Shown: positions 7,175-15,042 of the stretch, piece by piece
Numbering within the stretch: the stretch's first letter is position 1
How the letters are laid out: every line of letters starts with the position of its first letter
Source: Collinsella sp.
Lineage (GTDB): Bacteria > Actinomycetota > Coriobacteriia > Coriobacteriales > Coriobacteriaceae
Assembly (NCBI GenBank): GCA_019424965.1
Contig: JAHYYL010000002.1
Coordinates: 22,835 to 42,999, forward strand
DNA length: 20,165 nt
Reading direction: 5' to 3'
Notes under the pieces: generated by a model
Told to the model about the DNA's origin: nothing
Database searches by the model: none
Seen by the model: the letters and a program-made list of their open reading frames with translations, nothing else
Position numbers and translations under genes: made by a program

Positions 7175-8521
7175 CTACGCCACCAGCTTGTCAAAAGTTC
7201 CGCGGCGGTTGAGCACGGTAAATGCAATCACGCAGATGACCGCCGACAGAATCGACCCGCACGGCGAGGCGATACCCATGGGGAACAGCGTGTCGGAATA
7301 GGCGTTCGACAGCAGCCAAGCGCCGGGCACGCGAATGAGGGCCACGGCCAGCACGTTGTGCGCAAAGCCGATGTAGCTCTTGCCGTATGCGGCGAAAAAG
7401 CCGCTAAAGCAAATGTGGATGCCGGCAAAAATCGCGTCGAAAATATAGCTGCGCATATAGCCGGTACCGGCCGCGACCACCGCGGCGTCCTTGGCAAAAA
7501 AGCCGATAAACGCCGGCGCCACTAGCCACATCAGCACCGTGATCAGGCAGCCGTACACCACCGAGATCGTCATGGCGTCCTTGAGCACCTGACGTGCGCG
7601 GTCGCCCTTGCCCGCGCCGGCGTTTTGCGCCGTGAGTGCGCTGACGGTGGCACCCATGGAACTCGGCACAATGAACAAAAAGCTGATCATCTTCTCGACC
7701 AGGCCCACGGCGGCGGCGTCGACCAGGCCGCGGTGGTTGGCGATGACGGTGATAAACATAAACGCCACCTGGATGCAGCCGTCCTGCACGGCCACGGGCA
7801 CGCCGATCTTAAGAATGCTGCCGAGCACCTCGGGCTGGGGGCGCAGGTCGCTGCGCTTGAGGTGAATGTGCGTTCGACGGCTCTTGAGCCACACAAGCGC
7901 GAGGGCAACGCTAGCCGTCTGCGCGGTCACCGTGCCGAGCGCCGCACCCACGGGGCCGAGCCCCATGTGGCCGATAAACAGAAAGTCGAGCGCGATGTTA
8001 ATGATGCATGCCACGCCGATCACGTACATAGGCGAGCGCGAATCGCCCAGCCCGCGAAAGATGGCCGAAAGAATGTTGTACGCGGCAATAAACGGAATGC
8101 CGACAAAGCAGATACGCAGGTAGGCGGCAGTGCCTTCGACGGCTTCGGCGGGAGTGCCAATGAGCGCCACGATCTGCGGGCAAAGCGCGAGCAGGACAGC
8201 GGCCAGTACCACCGAGACACCCATAAACAGCGTGATGGTATTGCCGATGGCGGTCTCGGCGCGGTCAAACCGGCGCGAGCCCACGGCGTGGCCGACGATG
8301 ACCGTCGTTCCCATGGCCAGGCCCACGAGCGTCACGGTAATGATATAGAGCGTCTGCGCGCCATTGCCTACGGCGGTGATGCCGGCGGCGCCGCTGAACT
8401 GCCCCATCATGTACAGGTCGGCCATGCCGTAGAGCATCTGCAAAAAGTACGAGAGCATATAAGGCAGGGCAAAGACCGCGATGGTCTTAAGGACGTTGCC
8501 GCGTGTGAGGTCGTGTTCCAT
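7175..8521 (-). CDS. MATE-family multidrug efflux transporter
   Basis: The 448-residue protein is strongly hydrophobic with about twelve transmembrane helices in two similar halves. It begins MEHDLTRGNVLKTIAVFALP, then YMLSYFLQMLYGMADLYMMGQF, and contains VGNGAQTLYI and AIFRGLGDSRSPMYV, all typical of the MATE superfamily (MepA/NorM branch). Members export cationic drugs or metabolites using a sodium or proton gradient. The ATG at 8521 has a weak AGAAAG about 10 bases upstream. The MerR-type regulator gene lies 70 bp downstream, and a MerR-style promoter with a 19-bp spacer ends about 43 bp upstream of the start codon. This suggests drug-inducible expression. The substrate cannot be read from the sequence. 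Confidence 0.93.
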   Translation of the reverse strand: MEHDLTRGNVLKTIAVFALPYMLSYFLQMLYGMADLYMMGQFSGAAGITAVGNGAQTLYIITVTLVGLAMGTTVIVGHAVGSRRFDRAETAIGNTITLFMGVSVVLAAVLLALCPQIVALIGTPAEAVEGTAAYLRICFVGIPFIAAYNILSAIFRGLGDSRSPMYVIGVACIINIALDFLFIGHMGLGPVGAALGTVTAQTASVALALVWLKSRRTHIHLKRSDLRPQPEVLGSILKIGVPVAVQDGCIQVAFMFITVIANHRGLVDAAAVGLVEKMISFLFIVPSSMGATVSALTAQNAGAGKGDRARQVLKDAMTISVVYGCLITVLMWLVAPAFIGFFAKDAAVVAAGTGYMRSYIFDAIFAGIHICFSGFFAAYGKSYIGFAHNVLAVALIRVPGAWLLSNAYSDTLFPMGIASPCGSILSAVICVIAFTVLNRRGTFDKLVA

Positions 8522-8563
8522 GGGCGGGGCACTTTCTGGCTTAGATCGTTTACGTACCAGTGT

Positions 8564-8594
8564 AGTGAAAACCCTACAACGATTGTAGAGTCAA
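8564..8594 (-). promoter_or_regulatory. MerR-type operator and promoter for the MATE-merR transcript
   Basis: On the minus strand a -35 box TTGACT (8594-8589) is followed by a 19-bp spacer and a -10 box TTCACT (8569-8564). The spacer holds the dyad CTACAA-NNN-TTGTAG (8574-8588), flanked by further matching AC/GT pairs. An overlong 19-bp spacer with the dyad inside is the signature of MerR-activated promoters. It faces the MATE gene, 43 bp before its start codon. Confidence 0.82.
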
Positions 8595-8713
8595 GGTTTG
8601 TATTGGCAGCAGGGCGAAAAAGTCACGCTCGCGTTCATTTCTAATTGAATACAGGGGCGCGTCCTGCGAGCTTGGCGCCTGTACTAGCCTTGCAGAAATC
8701 GATTTCGCATCAC

Positions 8714-8742
8714 TTGACACCGCCGCACGGCGCGCCATAATA
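8714..8742 (+). promoter_or_regulatory. Sigma-70-like promoter for the ABC exporter genes
   Basis: TTGACA at 8714-8719 is followed, after 16 bp, by CATAAT (8736-8741), or after 17 bp by ATAATA. It lies about 40 bp upstream of the GTG start at 8783. It points away from the MerR-type promoter, so the two efflux systems are transcribed divergently from one 261-bp intergenic region. Between the two promoters (8595-8713) I see only an imperfect dyad (TACAGG at 8650, CCTGTA at 8678). Confidence 0.75.
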
Positions 8743-8782
8743 CGTGGGTTTGCGAACAACGTTTGATGGGGGATGAACCTGC

Positions 8783-10603
8783 GTGCGCAATCTCAAGATT
8801 TTGTTTTCCTATCTGGGAGCATACCGTCGCGATGCCATGCTCGGCGTGTTCTTTGTGACGGCCGAGACAGCGCTCGAGCTATTTATTCCGGTCATCATGG
8901 CAAATATCATCGACGTGGGCGTGCCTGCTGGCGACATCAACTACATGCTGTTGCAGGGCACGTATATGTTGGTATGCGCCGCATGTTCGCTGGTACTTGG
9001 TTTGGGCTATGCGCGCACGTCTGCTCGCGTCGCCTCGGGGCTGGGCGCTAACCTGCGCGAGGCCGAGTATCGTAAGATCCAGACGCTCGCTTTTGGCAAT
9101 CTGGACAACTACGACGCCAGCTCGCTGGTCACTCGCATGACCACCGACATCACCGTGATTCAAAACGCCGTAGGTAACGGCTTCCGCCCCATGGTGCGCG
9201 GCCCCGTGACGCTCATCGTCGGCTTGGTCTATGCGCTGGTGCTGTCGCGTCCGCTCGCTACGGTATTCGCGATCATCCTGCCGGTGCTGGCGATCGTACT
9301 GGGCGTTATCACCTACCGCGTCAGCCCGCTCTATCGCCAGTTACAGACTTCGATGGACCATCTCAACGGCGTGGTGCAGGAGGACCTCACCGCCGTGCGC
9401 GCCGTCAAGGCGTACGTGCGCGCCGAGCACGAGGAGGCCAAGTTCGACGCCGTCAATACCGAGCTTGCGCATACGGCGACGAAGACCTTTGGCAACGCTG
9501 TGCTCAACCTGCCGGTGTTTCAGCTGTCGATGTACGTGGCGGCGCTTTCCATTCTGTGGATCGGCGGGCGCATGATTCTTGCCGGCGAGCTCGGCGTGGG
9601 CTCGCTCACGGGCTTTATGAGCTATGTGCTGCTGATCATGAACTCGCTCATGATGATTTCCAACGTGTTTTTGCTGCTCACCCGCGCACTTGCCAGCGTG
9701 GAGCGCATCTCGCGGGTGCTCGACGAGCGTTCGCTTATCCAGGCGCCCGACGCTGCCACTGCCGTGCACGGGGTGGCCGACGGAAGCATCGAGTTTCGCG
9801 ACGTGTCGTTTAAGTACCGCGCGGATGCTGCCGAGGATGTGCTCGAGCATATTGACCTTTGCATTGAGGCAGGCTCCACGGTGGGCATCCTCGGCGGCAC
9901 GGGCTCGGGCAAGAGCTCGCTTGTGCAGCTGATCGCGCGCCTGTACGACGCCACCGAAGGCGCCGTACTCGTGGGCGGGCGCGATGTGCGCGATTACGAC
10001 CTAGTTGCCCTGCGCGACGCCGTGGGTATCGTGCTGCAAAAGAACGTGCTGTTTACGGGTACCGTGCGCGAGAACCTGCAGTGGGGCAATCCGCAGGCGT
10101 CGGACGATGAGCTCCTCGCGGCCTGCCGGGCGGCATGCGTGGACGAGTTCCTGGATCGCACCGGCGGGCTGGACGGCGAGTTGGGCCAAGGCGGCGCCGG
10201 TGTTTCGGGCGGCCAGAAGCAACGCCTGTGCATTGCGCGCACGCTGCTCAAGCATCCGCGCGTGCTCATTTTTGATGACTCAACCAGCGCGGTCGATATG
10301 GCGACCGACGCTAAGATTCGCGAGCACATCGCTCGGATTCCCAATACGACCGTGCTCATCATCGCCCAGCGCATCGCGAGCGTCATGGATGCCGATCGCA
10401 TTGTGGTGTTGGACGACGGTCGTGTCCACGGCGTGGGCACGCACGAGGAACTGCTGGCGGGCGACAACATCTACCAGGAGATTTATGCCTCGCAGATGGA
10501 GTTTGCGGGGGATGCGGACGTCGCAGACGGCGCAAATGCCCCGTCTTCGTCTGGCCCCAGCGGATCACTTCAAGCCACGGAAGGGGGTGAGCGCCATGCC
10601 TAA
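8783..10603 (+). CDS. ABC exporter half-transporter, degenerate-site subunit
   Basis: The 606-residue protein has an N-terminal six-helix exporter membrane domain (about 1-310) fused to an ATPase domain (about 335-580). Walker A is GGTGSGKSS (about 370-378) and the signature is VSGGQ. In Walker B, FDDS places D499 where the catalytic glutamate is normally found, and the H-loop histidine is replaced by Q529 (IAQRIAS). These two changes are typical of the degenerate-site subunit in heterodimeric exporters such as TM287/288 and BmrCD. The partner is encoded immediately downstream. The GTG start is supported by GGGGGA at 8768-8773; the overlapping ATG at 8773 is in another frame. A strong promoter lies upstream. 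The family exports drugs, lipids or peptides; the substrate is unknown. Confidence 0.93.
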   Translation: MRNLKILFSYLGAYRRDAMLGVFFVTAETALELFIPVIMANIIDVGVPAGDINYMLLQGTYMLVCAACSLVLGLGYARTSARVASGLGANLREAEYRKIQTLAFGNLDNYDASSLVTRMTTDITVIQNAVGNGFRPMVRGPVTLIVGLVYALVLSRPLATVFAIILPVLAIVLGVITYRVSPLYRQLQTSMDHLNGVVQEDLTAVRAVKAYVRAEHEEAKFDAVNTELAHTATKTFGNAVLNLPVFQLSMYVAALSILWIGGRMILAGELGVGSLTGFMSYVLLIMNSLMMISNVFLLLTRALASVERISRVLDERSLIQAPDAATAVHGVADGSIEFRDVSFKYRADAAEDVLEHIDLCIEAGSTVGILGGTGSGKSSLVQLIARLYDATEGAVLVGGRDVRDYDLVALRDAVGIVLQKNVLFTGTVRENLQWGNPQASDDELLAACRAACVDEFLDRTGGLDGELGQGGAGVSGGQKQRLCIARTLLKHPRVLIFDDSTSAVDMATDAKIREHIARIPNTTVLIIAQRIASVMDADRIVVLDDGRVHGVGTHEELLAGDNIYQEIYASQMEFAGDADVADGANAPSSSGPSGSLQATEGGERHA

Positions 10604-12494
10604 GACATCCGCTCAGGCCCGTCCCGCCAATCTGGCGCAGACGCTCCGCCGCCTGCTCTCCTACATGGGTCACGCCAAGTTCTCGCTGCTCGCAGTGGGT
10701 GTGCTTGCCTCTGTTGCGGCCATCGCAAGCCTTGCCGGTACCTACATGGTGCGCCCCATCGTTAACGGTTTGGCCACGGGCGGGGAGGAACTGCTCGCCG
10801 AGCAGGTCATCCTGACGGCGATCATCTACGCCGCGGGCGTGCTCTCGGCCCTGGGCTACTCACAGATTATGGTGCGCGCGGCCCAACGCGTGGTGTCCGA
10901 TATTCGCCGCGACCTGTTCGCGCACATCCAGACGCTGCCGCTCAGTTATTTTGACAGCACGCGCTCGGGCGACATCATGAGCTTTTTTACCAACGATGTC
11001 GACACCGTCTCCGAGGCGCTCAACAACAGCTTTGCCAACGTGATTCAGGCGAGCATCCAGATGGTCGGTACCACGGCTATGCTCATCATCCTCAACTGGC
11101 AGCTCACGATTATCACACTCGTGTGCGACGTGGCCATTGTGCTGTATGCGCGCTACTCGGGCGCGCGCTCTAAGCGCTTCTTTGCCGCCCAACAGGCATC
11201 GCTTGGCGACCTGGACGGATATATCGAAGAGATGGTCTCGGGCCAAAAGGTCATCAAGGTCTTTAACCGCGAGGCGGCCAATGTCGCCGGCTTTACCTGC
11301 CGCAACGACGAGCTTCGCCGCACCGGCACCGCCGCCGTGAGCTATGCCAACTCGATGGTGCCCATGACCGTGGTGATCGGCTATGCCAACTACGCCATCG
11401 TCGCCGTGGCGGGCGGCATGCTCTGCATCAAGGGGCTCGCCGACGTGGGCGCGCTTGCAAGTTACCTGGTCTTTGTACGCCAGGCCGCCATGCCCATCAA
11501 CCAGTTTACGCAGCTGGGCAACTTTTTGCTCAACGCGCTGGCCGGTGCCGAGCGCCTGTTTGCCGCCATGGATCTTGAGCCCGAGGTGGACGAGGGCTGC
11601 GTGGAGCTGGTGCAGACGGGCGGCGCCGCGTGGGCATGGAAGATTCCCGAGGGCCAGGGCGTGGGCGCGTACGGGCACCTGCATGATGTGGCTGCCGTTG
11701 ATGAGTCGGGCCGTGCGGTGGCTGCCGACGGCACCGAGCTCACGTGCGGCTTGGTCCCACTTGCCGGCGACGTGCGCTTCCATGCCGTGGACTTTTCCTA
11801 CGTGCCAGGCACCCGTGTGCTCACGGATCTCAACCTGTTTGCCAAGCCGGGGCAAAAGATCGCCTTTGTGGGCTCCACAGGCGCCGGTAAGACGACCATC
11901 ACCAACCTCATCAATCGCTTCTACGAGGTCGATGACGGCGAGATCACGTACGACGGCATCGATGTCAAGCACATTGCCAAGGCCAGTCTGCGTGGATCGC
12001 TGGGCATTGTGCTGCAGGATACACACCTGTTTAGCGGCACCATTGCGCAGAACATTCGCTTTGGCAAGCTCGACGCGACCGACGAGGAAGTGCGCGCCGC
12101 CGCCGAGGCCGCCTGCGCCGATTCGTTTATCCGCCGCCTGCCTAAAGGCTACGACACGCCGGTCACGGCCGATGGCGCCAACCTGTCGCAGGGCCAGCGT
12201 CAGCTGCTCGCCATCGCGCGCGTGGCCGTCGCCGACCCGCCGGTGCTCATCCTGGACGAGGCCACTTCGAGCATCGACACGCGCACCGAAAAGCTCATCG
12301 AGCGCGGTATGGACCGCATCATGCGCGGACGCACCACGTTTATGATCGCGCACCGCCTGTCCACCGTCCGCGACGCCGACGCCATCATGGTCCTCGAACA
12401 CGGCCGCATCATCGAGCGCGGCACGCACGAAGAACTGCTCGCCCAGCACGGCGAGTACTGGCAGCTGGCGCATGGCTTAAAAGAGTTGGATTAA
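10596..12494 (+). CDS. ABC exporter half-transporter, catalytic-site subunit
   Basis: The 632-residue protein has a six-helix membrane domain (about 20-325) and a canonical ATPase domain. It has Walker A GSTGAGKTT (about 425-433), Walker B LILDEATS with catalytic E555, and H586 in IAHRLST. Its signature is LSQGQ (530-534) rather than LSGGQ. In a heterodimer this signature would complete the degenerate site of the upstream subunit, so the two genes match as a pair. An insertion of about 50 residues (about 338-388, including AWAWKIPEGQGVGAYGHL) lies between membrane domain and ATPase; I recall similar linkers in clostridial ABC exporters. The ATG at 10596 overlaps the stop of the preceding gene by 8 bp (ATGCCTAA) and has AAGGGGGTGA upstream, which indicates translational coupling. 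The frame extends far upstream inside the first gene, but that part is a shadow. Confidence 0.93.
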   Translation: MPKTSAQARPANLAQTLRRLLSYMGHAKFSLLAVGVLASVAAIASLAGTYMVRPIVNGLATGGEELLAEQVILTAIIYAAGVLSALGYSQIMVRAAQRVVSDIRRDLFAHIQTLPLSYFDSTRSGDIMSFFTNDVDTVSEALNNSFANVIQASIQMVGTTAMLIILNWQLTIITLVCDVAIVLYARYSGARSKRFFAAQQASLGDLDGYIEEMVSGQKVIKVFNREAANVAGFTCRNDELRRTGTAAVSYANSMVPMTVVIGYANYAIVAVAGGMLCIKGLADVGALASYLVFVRQAAMPINQFTQLGNFLLNALAGAERLFAAMDLEPEVDEGCVELVQTGGAAWAWKIPEGQGVGAYGHLHDVAAVDESGRAVAADGTELTCGLVPLAGDVRFHAVDFSYVPGTRVLTDLNLFAKPGQKIAFVGSTGAGKTTITNLINRFYEVDDGEITYDGIDVKHIAKASLRGSLGIVLQDTHLFSGTIAQNIRFGKLDATDEEVRAAAEAACADSFIRRLPKGYDTPVTADGANLSQGQRQLLAIARVAVADPPVLILDEATSSIDTRTEKLIERGMDRIMRGRTTFMIAHRLSTVRDADAIMVLEHGRIIERGTHEELLAQHGEYWQLAHGLKELD

Positions 12495-12543
12495 CCCGTT
12501 CGAGCACGATGCTTTGGTCCCTCCATGCCCCTCAACTCGCCTC

Positions 12544-12608
12544 AAACCATCACAACATTCGACGTTTTTTGATAAAATCGGGGAAAGCATCGAATGTTGT
12601 GATGGTTT
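12544..12608. repeat. 65-bp CCATCACAACATTCGA palindrome, copy 1
   Basis: Perfect 19-bp arms, AAACCATCACAACATTCGA (12544-12562) and its reverse complement (12590-12608), enclose a 27-base loop. The right arm runs into five Ts, so it may also terminate the ABC exporter transcript, which ends 49 bp upstream. Further copies lie at 13786 and, inverted, at 17912. The rest of the gap (12609-12709) shows only the RBS of the next gene. Confidence 0.85.
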
Positions 12609-12709
12609 TTCTGCCACTCGATCGGGTGGAATCGCTTTCTTGCGCGCGAAGGTGTGCGGACCCGTGGGCAGGGGAATAAGATTGGTTATCCGACTCCATT
12701 GGAGGGCTC

Positions 12710-13747
12710 ATGGACCTGCCGATCGTCCTGTCCCATAAGACTGCCTGGCTGTACCACAACGTGGCGCGCCCGTCCGAGCCGCTCTCGCGGGCAAGCAGCC
12801 TATACGATGAGGACTCGCTTGCTAACGAGGCGGAGCCAACTGCGGGCCTGCCCAAATTGGGGCTCGATGCCAAGGGGCTGAGGGCTTCAACGGCAGTTGG
12901 GATCGTTGCCGACTATCTGGTTTCGCTTGGTGTTCCACGAGAAGAGCTCGATCATATCGATACGCTCGTCAACTTCGATTTTGAGCGCTCGACGCCGGCT
13001 GGATTTAGGTGCCACGTGTTTGGGGCGCCGGTACCTCCAGGCCATCTTATCGAGGTGGCAGAGGGCCTTCTGGTGGTTGATGAGGCCATGTGCTTTGTCC
13101 AGGCGGGTTCGTGGATGAGTGAGCCCGAGCAGCTGGAATATGGCTACGAAATCTGCGCCCGATACCATTTGAATCATCTGTCGACAGGCGATTATATCGA
13201 GATGGGGCAGAGGTATACCGTTGCCGACTTGATTGCCTATTGCAATGAGAACCGATCTCGTCAGGGGGCTATACGCGCGGCCGCCGTGCTCAAGCGCGTG
13301 CACGATGGCGCGCGGTCGCCCATGGAGACGGCCACCGCAATCATGGTCGTAGCAAAACGTTTCCAGGGCGGGCTGGGATACGCCAAAATCGAGCTCAACC
13401 ATAGGGTCGATGTTCCCAACGAGTTCAAGTGTCTCGCAAAGGCCGGGTATTTCGAGATTGACGTATATGCGCCTGCGAGCGGTACGGGGATTGAATACAA
13501 CGGCTCGGACCATCTTGATAAACAGCGCAGCGCGTCGGATGCGGAGCGTATGACCGTACTGAGCGCGCTGGACTTTAGGATGATCGTCCTCACCGGGACT
13601 CAGTTTGCCCATCAGCTGCAATTGCACCGGGCGATGAACGCCATTGCGCTCGCTATGGGCCTCAAGTGCGACCGAAGCGAAGCGTTCCAAAAGCGGCAGA
13701 ACGACCTTCGAGAATTCGTGATTCGCCACTGGGACGGCGGCCTCTAG
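12710..13747 (+). CDS. Putative AbiEi/DUF559-like protein with a nuclease-type C-terminal domain
   Basis: The 345-residue protein is not one I can name with certainty. Its C-terminal part (about 235-335) reads ELNHRVDVPN, then YFEIDVYAP, GIEYNGSDHLDKQ and a helix leading to LDFRMIVLT. This matches the layout of DUF559/Vsr-like endonuclease folds, with candidate acidic residues D251 and E262. The middle (RCHVFGAPVPPGHLIEVAEGLLVVDEAMCFVQ, then DGARSPMETATAIMV) resembles a family of Coriobacteriia and clostridial proteins often linked to AbiEi-type antitoxins. No membrane segment or signal peptide is seen. The ATG has GGAGGG three bases upstream. No toxin partner gene is adjacent. The gene stands alone, bracketed by two copies of the 65-bp palindrome. 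DNA-processing or defence roles are inference; the nuclease fold is a pattern-based guess. Confidence 0.55.
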   Translation: MDLPIVLSHKTAWLYHNVARPSEPLSRASSLYDEDSLANEAEPTAGLPKLGLDAKGLRASTAVGIVADYLVSLGVPREELDHIDTLVNFDFERSTPAGFRCHVFGAPVPPGHLIEVAEGLLVVDEAMCFVQAGSWMSEPEQLEYGYEICARYHLNHLSTGDYIEMGQRYTVADLIAYCNENRSRQGAIRAAAVLKRVHDGARSPMETATAIMVVAKRFQGGLGYAKIELNHRVDVPNEFKCLAKAGYFEIDVYAPASGTGIEYNGSDHLDKQRSASDAERMTVLSALDFRMIVLTGTQFAHQLQLHRAMNAIALAMGLKCDRSEAFQKRQNDLREFVIRHWDGGL

Positions 13748-13785
13748 GGGCGCTTTGGTCTTTCTACGGGGTGCCGTGGGCAGGC

Positions 13786-13848
13786 AAACCATCACAACAT
13801 TCGACGTTTTTTGCCAAAAACGGGAAAAGCATCGAATGTTGTGATGGT
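13786..13848. repeat. 65-bp CCATCACAACATTCGA palindrome, copy 2
   Basis: The left arm AAACCATCACAACATTCGA (13786-13804) pairs over 17 bp with the right arm (13832-13848); the last two positions have diverged (TCT). The 27-base loop itself contains a 7-bp stem, CGTTTTT with AAAAACG, around TGCC. It is in the same orientation as copy 1 and starts 39 bp after the preceding gene. Confidence 0.85.
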
Positions 13849-13982
13849 CTGTGTGTTGAGGATGGGCTTGGGAAGTCCGTTTTGCTCGAAGCGACCTGTC
13901 CTGTCGTACGGGTGTCGGCATGATTCTCCCGTGGGGTATTATGTTTTCCGAAGAATAAAACGCCGCGTGAGGGGAGGGCTGC

Positions 13983-15038
13983 GTGGACGGGCACGTGCAA
14001 CATGACGGCTTTGGCCGCGATATCAACTACCTGCGCATTGCCGTTACCGACAAGTGCAATTTCCGCTGCATTTACTGCATGCCGGCCGATGGCGTGGCGC
14101 CCCGTGCACACGACGAGCTACTCAGCGCCGAGGAAATCGCCCGCTTTGTGCGCTTGGTGGCGGGGGAGGGCATTCGCCGCGTACGCCTGACGGGCGGCGA
14201 GCCGCTGGTCAGCCGCCGTATCATCCCGCTCATTCGCGACATCCGCGCGATTCCGCGGATCGAGGACATCTCGCTCACCGCCAACGGAGCCCTGCTGCCC
14301 AAGCTGGCGCCGCAGCTCAAGGACGCGGGGCTTAACCGCGTCAACATTTCGCTCGACACGCTCGACCCTACGCTCTTTGGAAAGATCACGCGCCTGGGTC
14401 GACTCGAGCAGACCATGGCTGGCATCGACGCGGCGCTGGCTTGGGGCTTTGAGCCCGTTAAGGTCAACTGCGTTGTTGTGCGCCGGCTCAACCAGGATGT
14501 GGCGGCCCTCGCACGACTGACCGTCGACCGCCCCATCCACCTGCGCTTTATCGAATACATGCCCATCGGCGACGAGCGCACGAGCTCGCATTGCGCCGTG
14601 GACCCTCACGCACCCACGCTCAACCCCGAGTTGTGGGATGCGAGCGACAGCGTGCCGAGCGACGAGCTGCGGGCGCGCGTCAATGCCGGGGCCGCCGCGA
14701 TGGGTCTGGGCGAGCTCGAACCGCTTGACATCACCGACGCTCCTGCCGGCGCGGGCCCCGCGCGCTATTGGCGCTTTCCGGGCGCGGCGGGAACGGTCGG
14801 CTTCATCAGCGCCATGTCCAACCATTTTTGCGCGAGCTGCAACCGCCTGCGCCTGACGGCCGATGGCAACGTGCGTCCGTGCCTGTTCAGCGATGCCGAG
14901 TATTCGGTGCGCGAGGCGTTGCGCCGTGGTGATGATATGCAGGTACTTTCGATTTGGCGCGATGCTGTGGCCCACAAACCGCAGGAACACGCGATAATTG
15001 AGGGCACGCAACGATTTATGTCCCAAATCGGAGGATGA
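13983..15038 (+). CDS. moaA: GTP 3',8-cyclase MoaA (molybdenum cofactor biosynthesis)
   Basis: The 351-residue radical SAM enzyme converts GTP to 3',8-cyclo-GTP, the first step of molybdopterin synthesis. The radical SAM cluster motif is CNFRCIYC (C25, C29, C32). The second [4Fe-4S] cluster is bound by the C-terminal CxxCx13C motif (C283, C286, C300) in CASCNRLRLTADGNVRPC. LTGGEPL is also present, and the protein ends in the conserved diglycine (SQIGG). The GTG at 13983 is supported by GGGGAGGG (13971-13978) four bases upstream. A TATTAT hexamer at 13937 may be a -10 box, but no good -35 accompanies it, and I see no molybdenum-cofactor riboswitch. The next gene, encoding the partner step MoaC, starts 4 bp after the stop. 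Confidence 0.96.
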   Translation: MDGHVQHDGFGRDINYLRIAVTDKCNFRCIYCMPADGVAPRAHDELLSAEEIARFVRLVAGEGIRRVRLTGGEPLVSRRIIPLIRDIRAIPRIEDISLTANGALLPKLAPQLKDAGLNRVNISLDTLDPTLFGKITRLGRLEQTMAGIDAALAWGFEPVKVNCVVVRRLNQDVAALARLTVDRPIHLRFIEYMPIGDERTSSHCAVDPHAPTLNPELWDASDSVPSDELRARVNAGAAAMGLGELEPLDITDAPAGAGPARYWRFPGAAGTVGFISAMSNHFCASCNRLRLTADGNVRPCLFSDAEYSVREALRRGDDMQVLSIWRDAVAHKPQEHAIIEGTQRFMSQIGG

Positions 15039-15042
15039 TCAT

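Noticed and set aside
10860..12473. A 537-codon antisense frame across the second ABC gene
   Set aside because: The plus strand has all ABC motifs in order; the antisense translation is His/Gly/Val-rich without a known fold.
12544..13848. CRISPR-like repeats
   Set aside because: The repeated units are palindromes about 1.2 kb apart with a gene between them, not short direct repeats with regular spacers, and no cas genes are present.
13849..13982. Molybdenum-cofactor riboswitch upstream of moaA
   Set aside because: The 134-bp gap is short and shows no multi-stem structure I can recognise; only a possible TATTAT -10 box and the RBS are visible.
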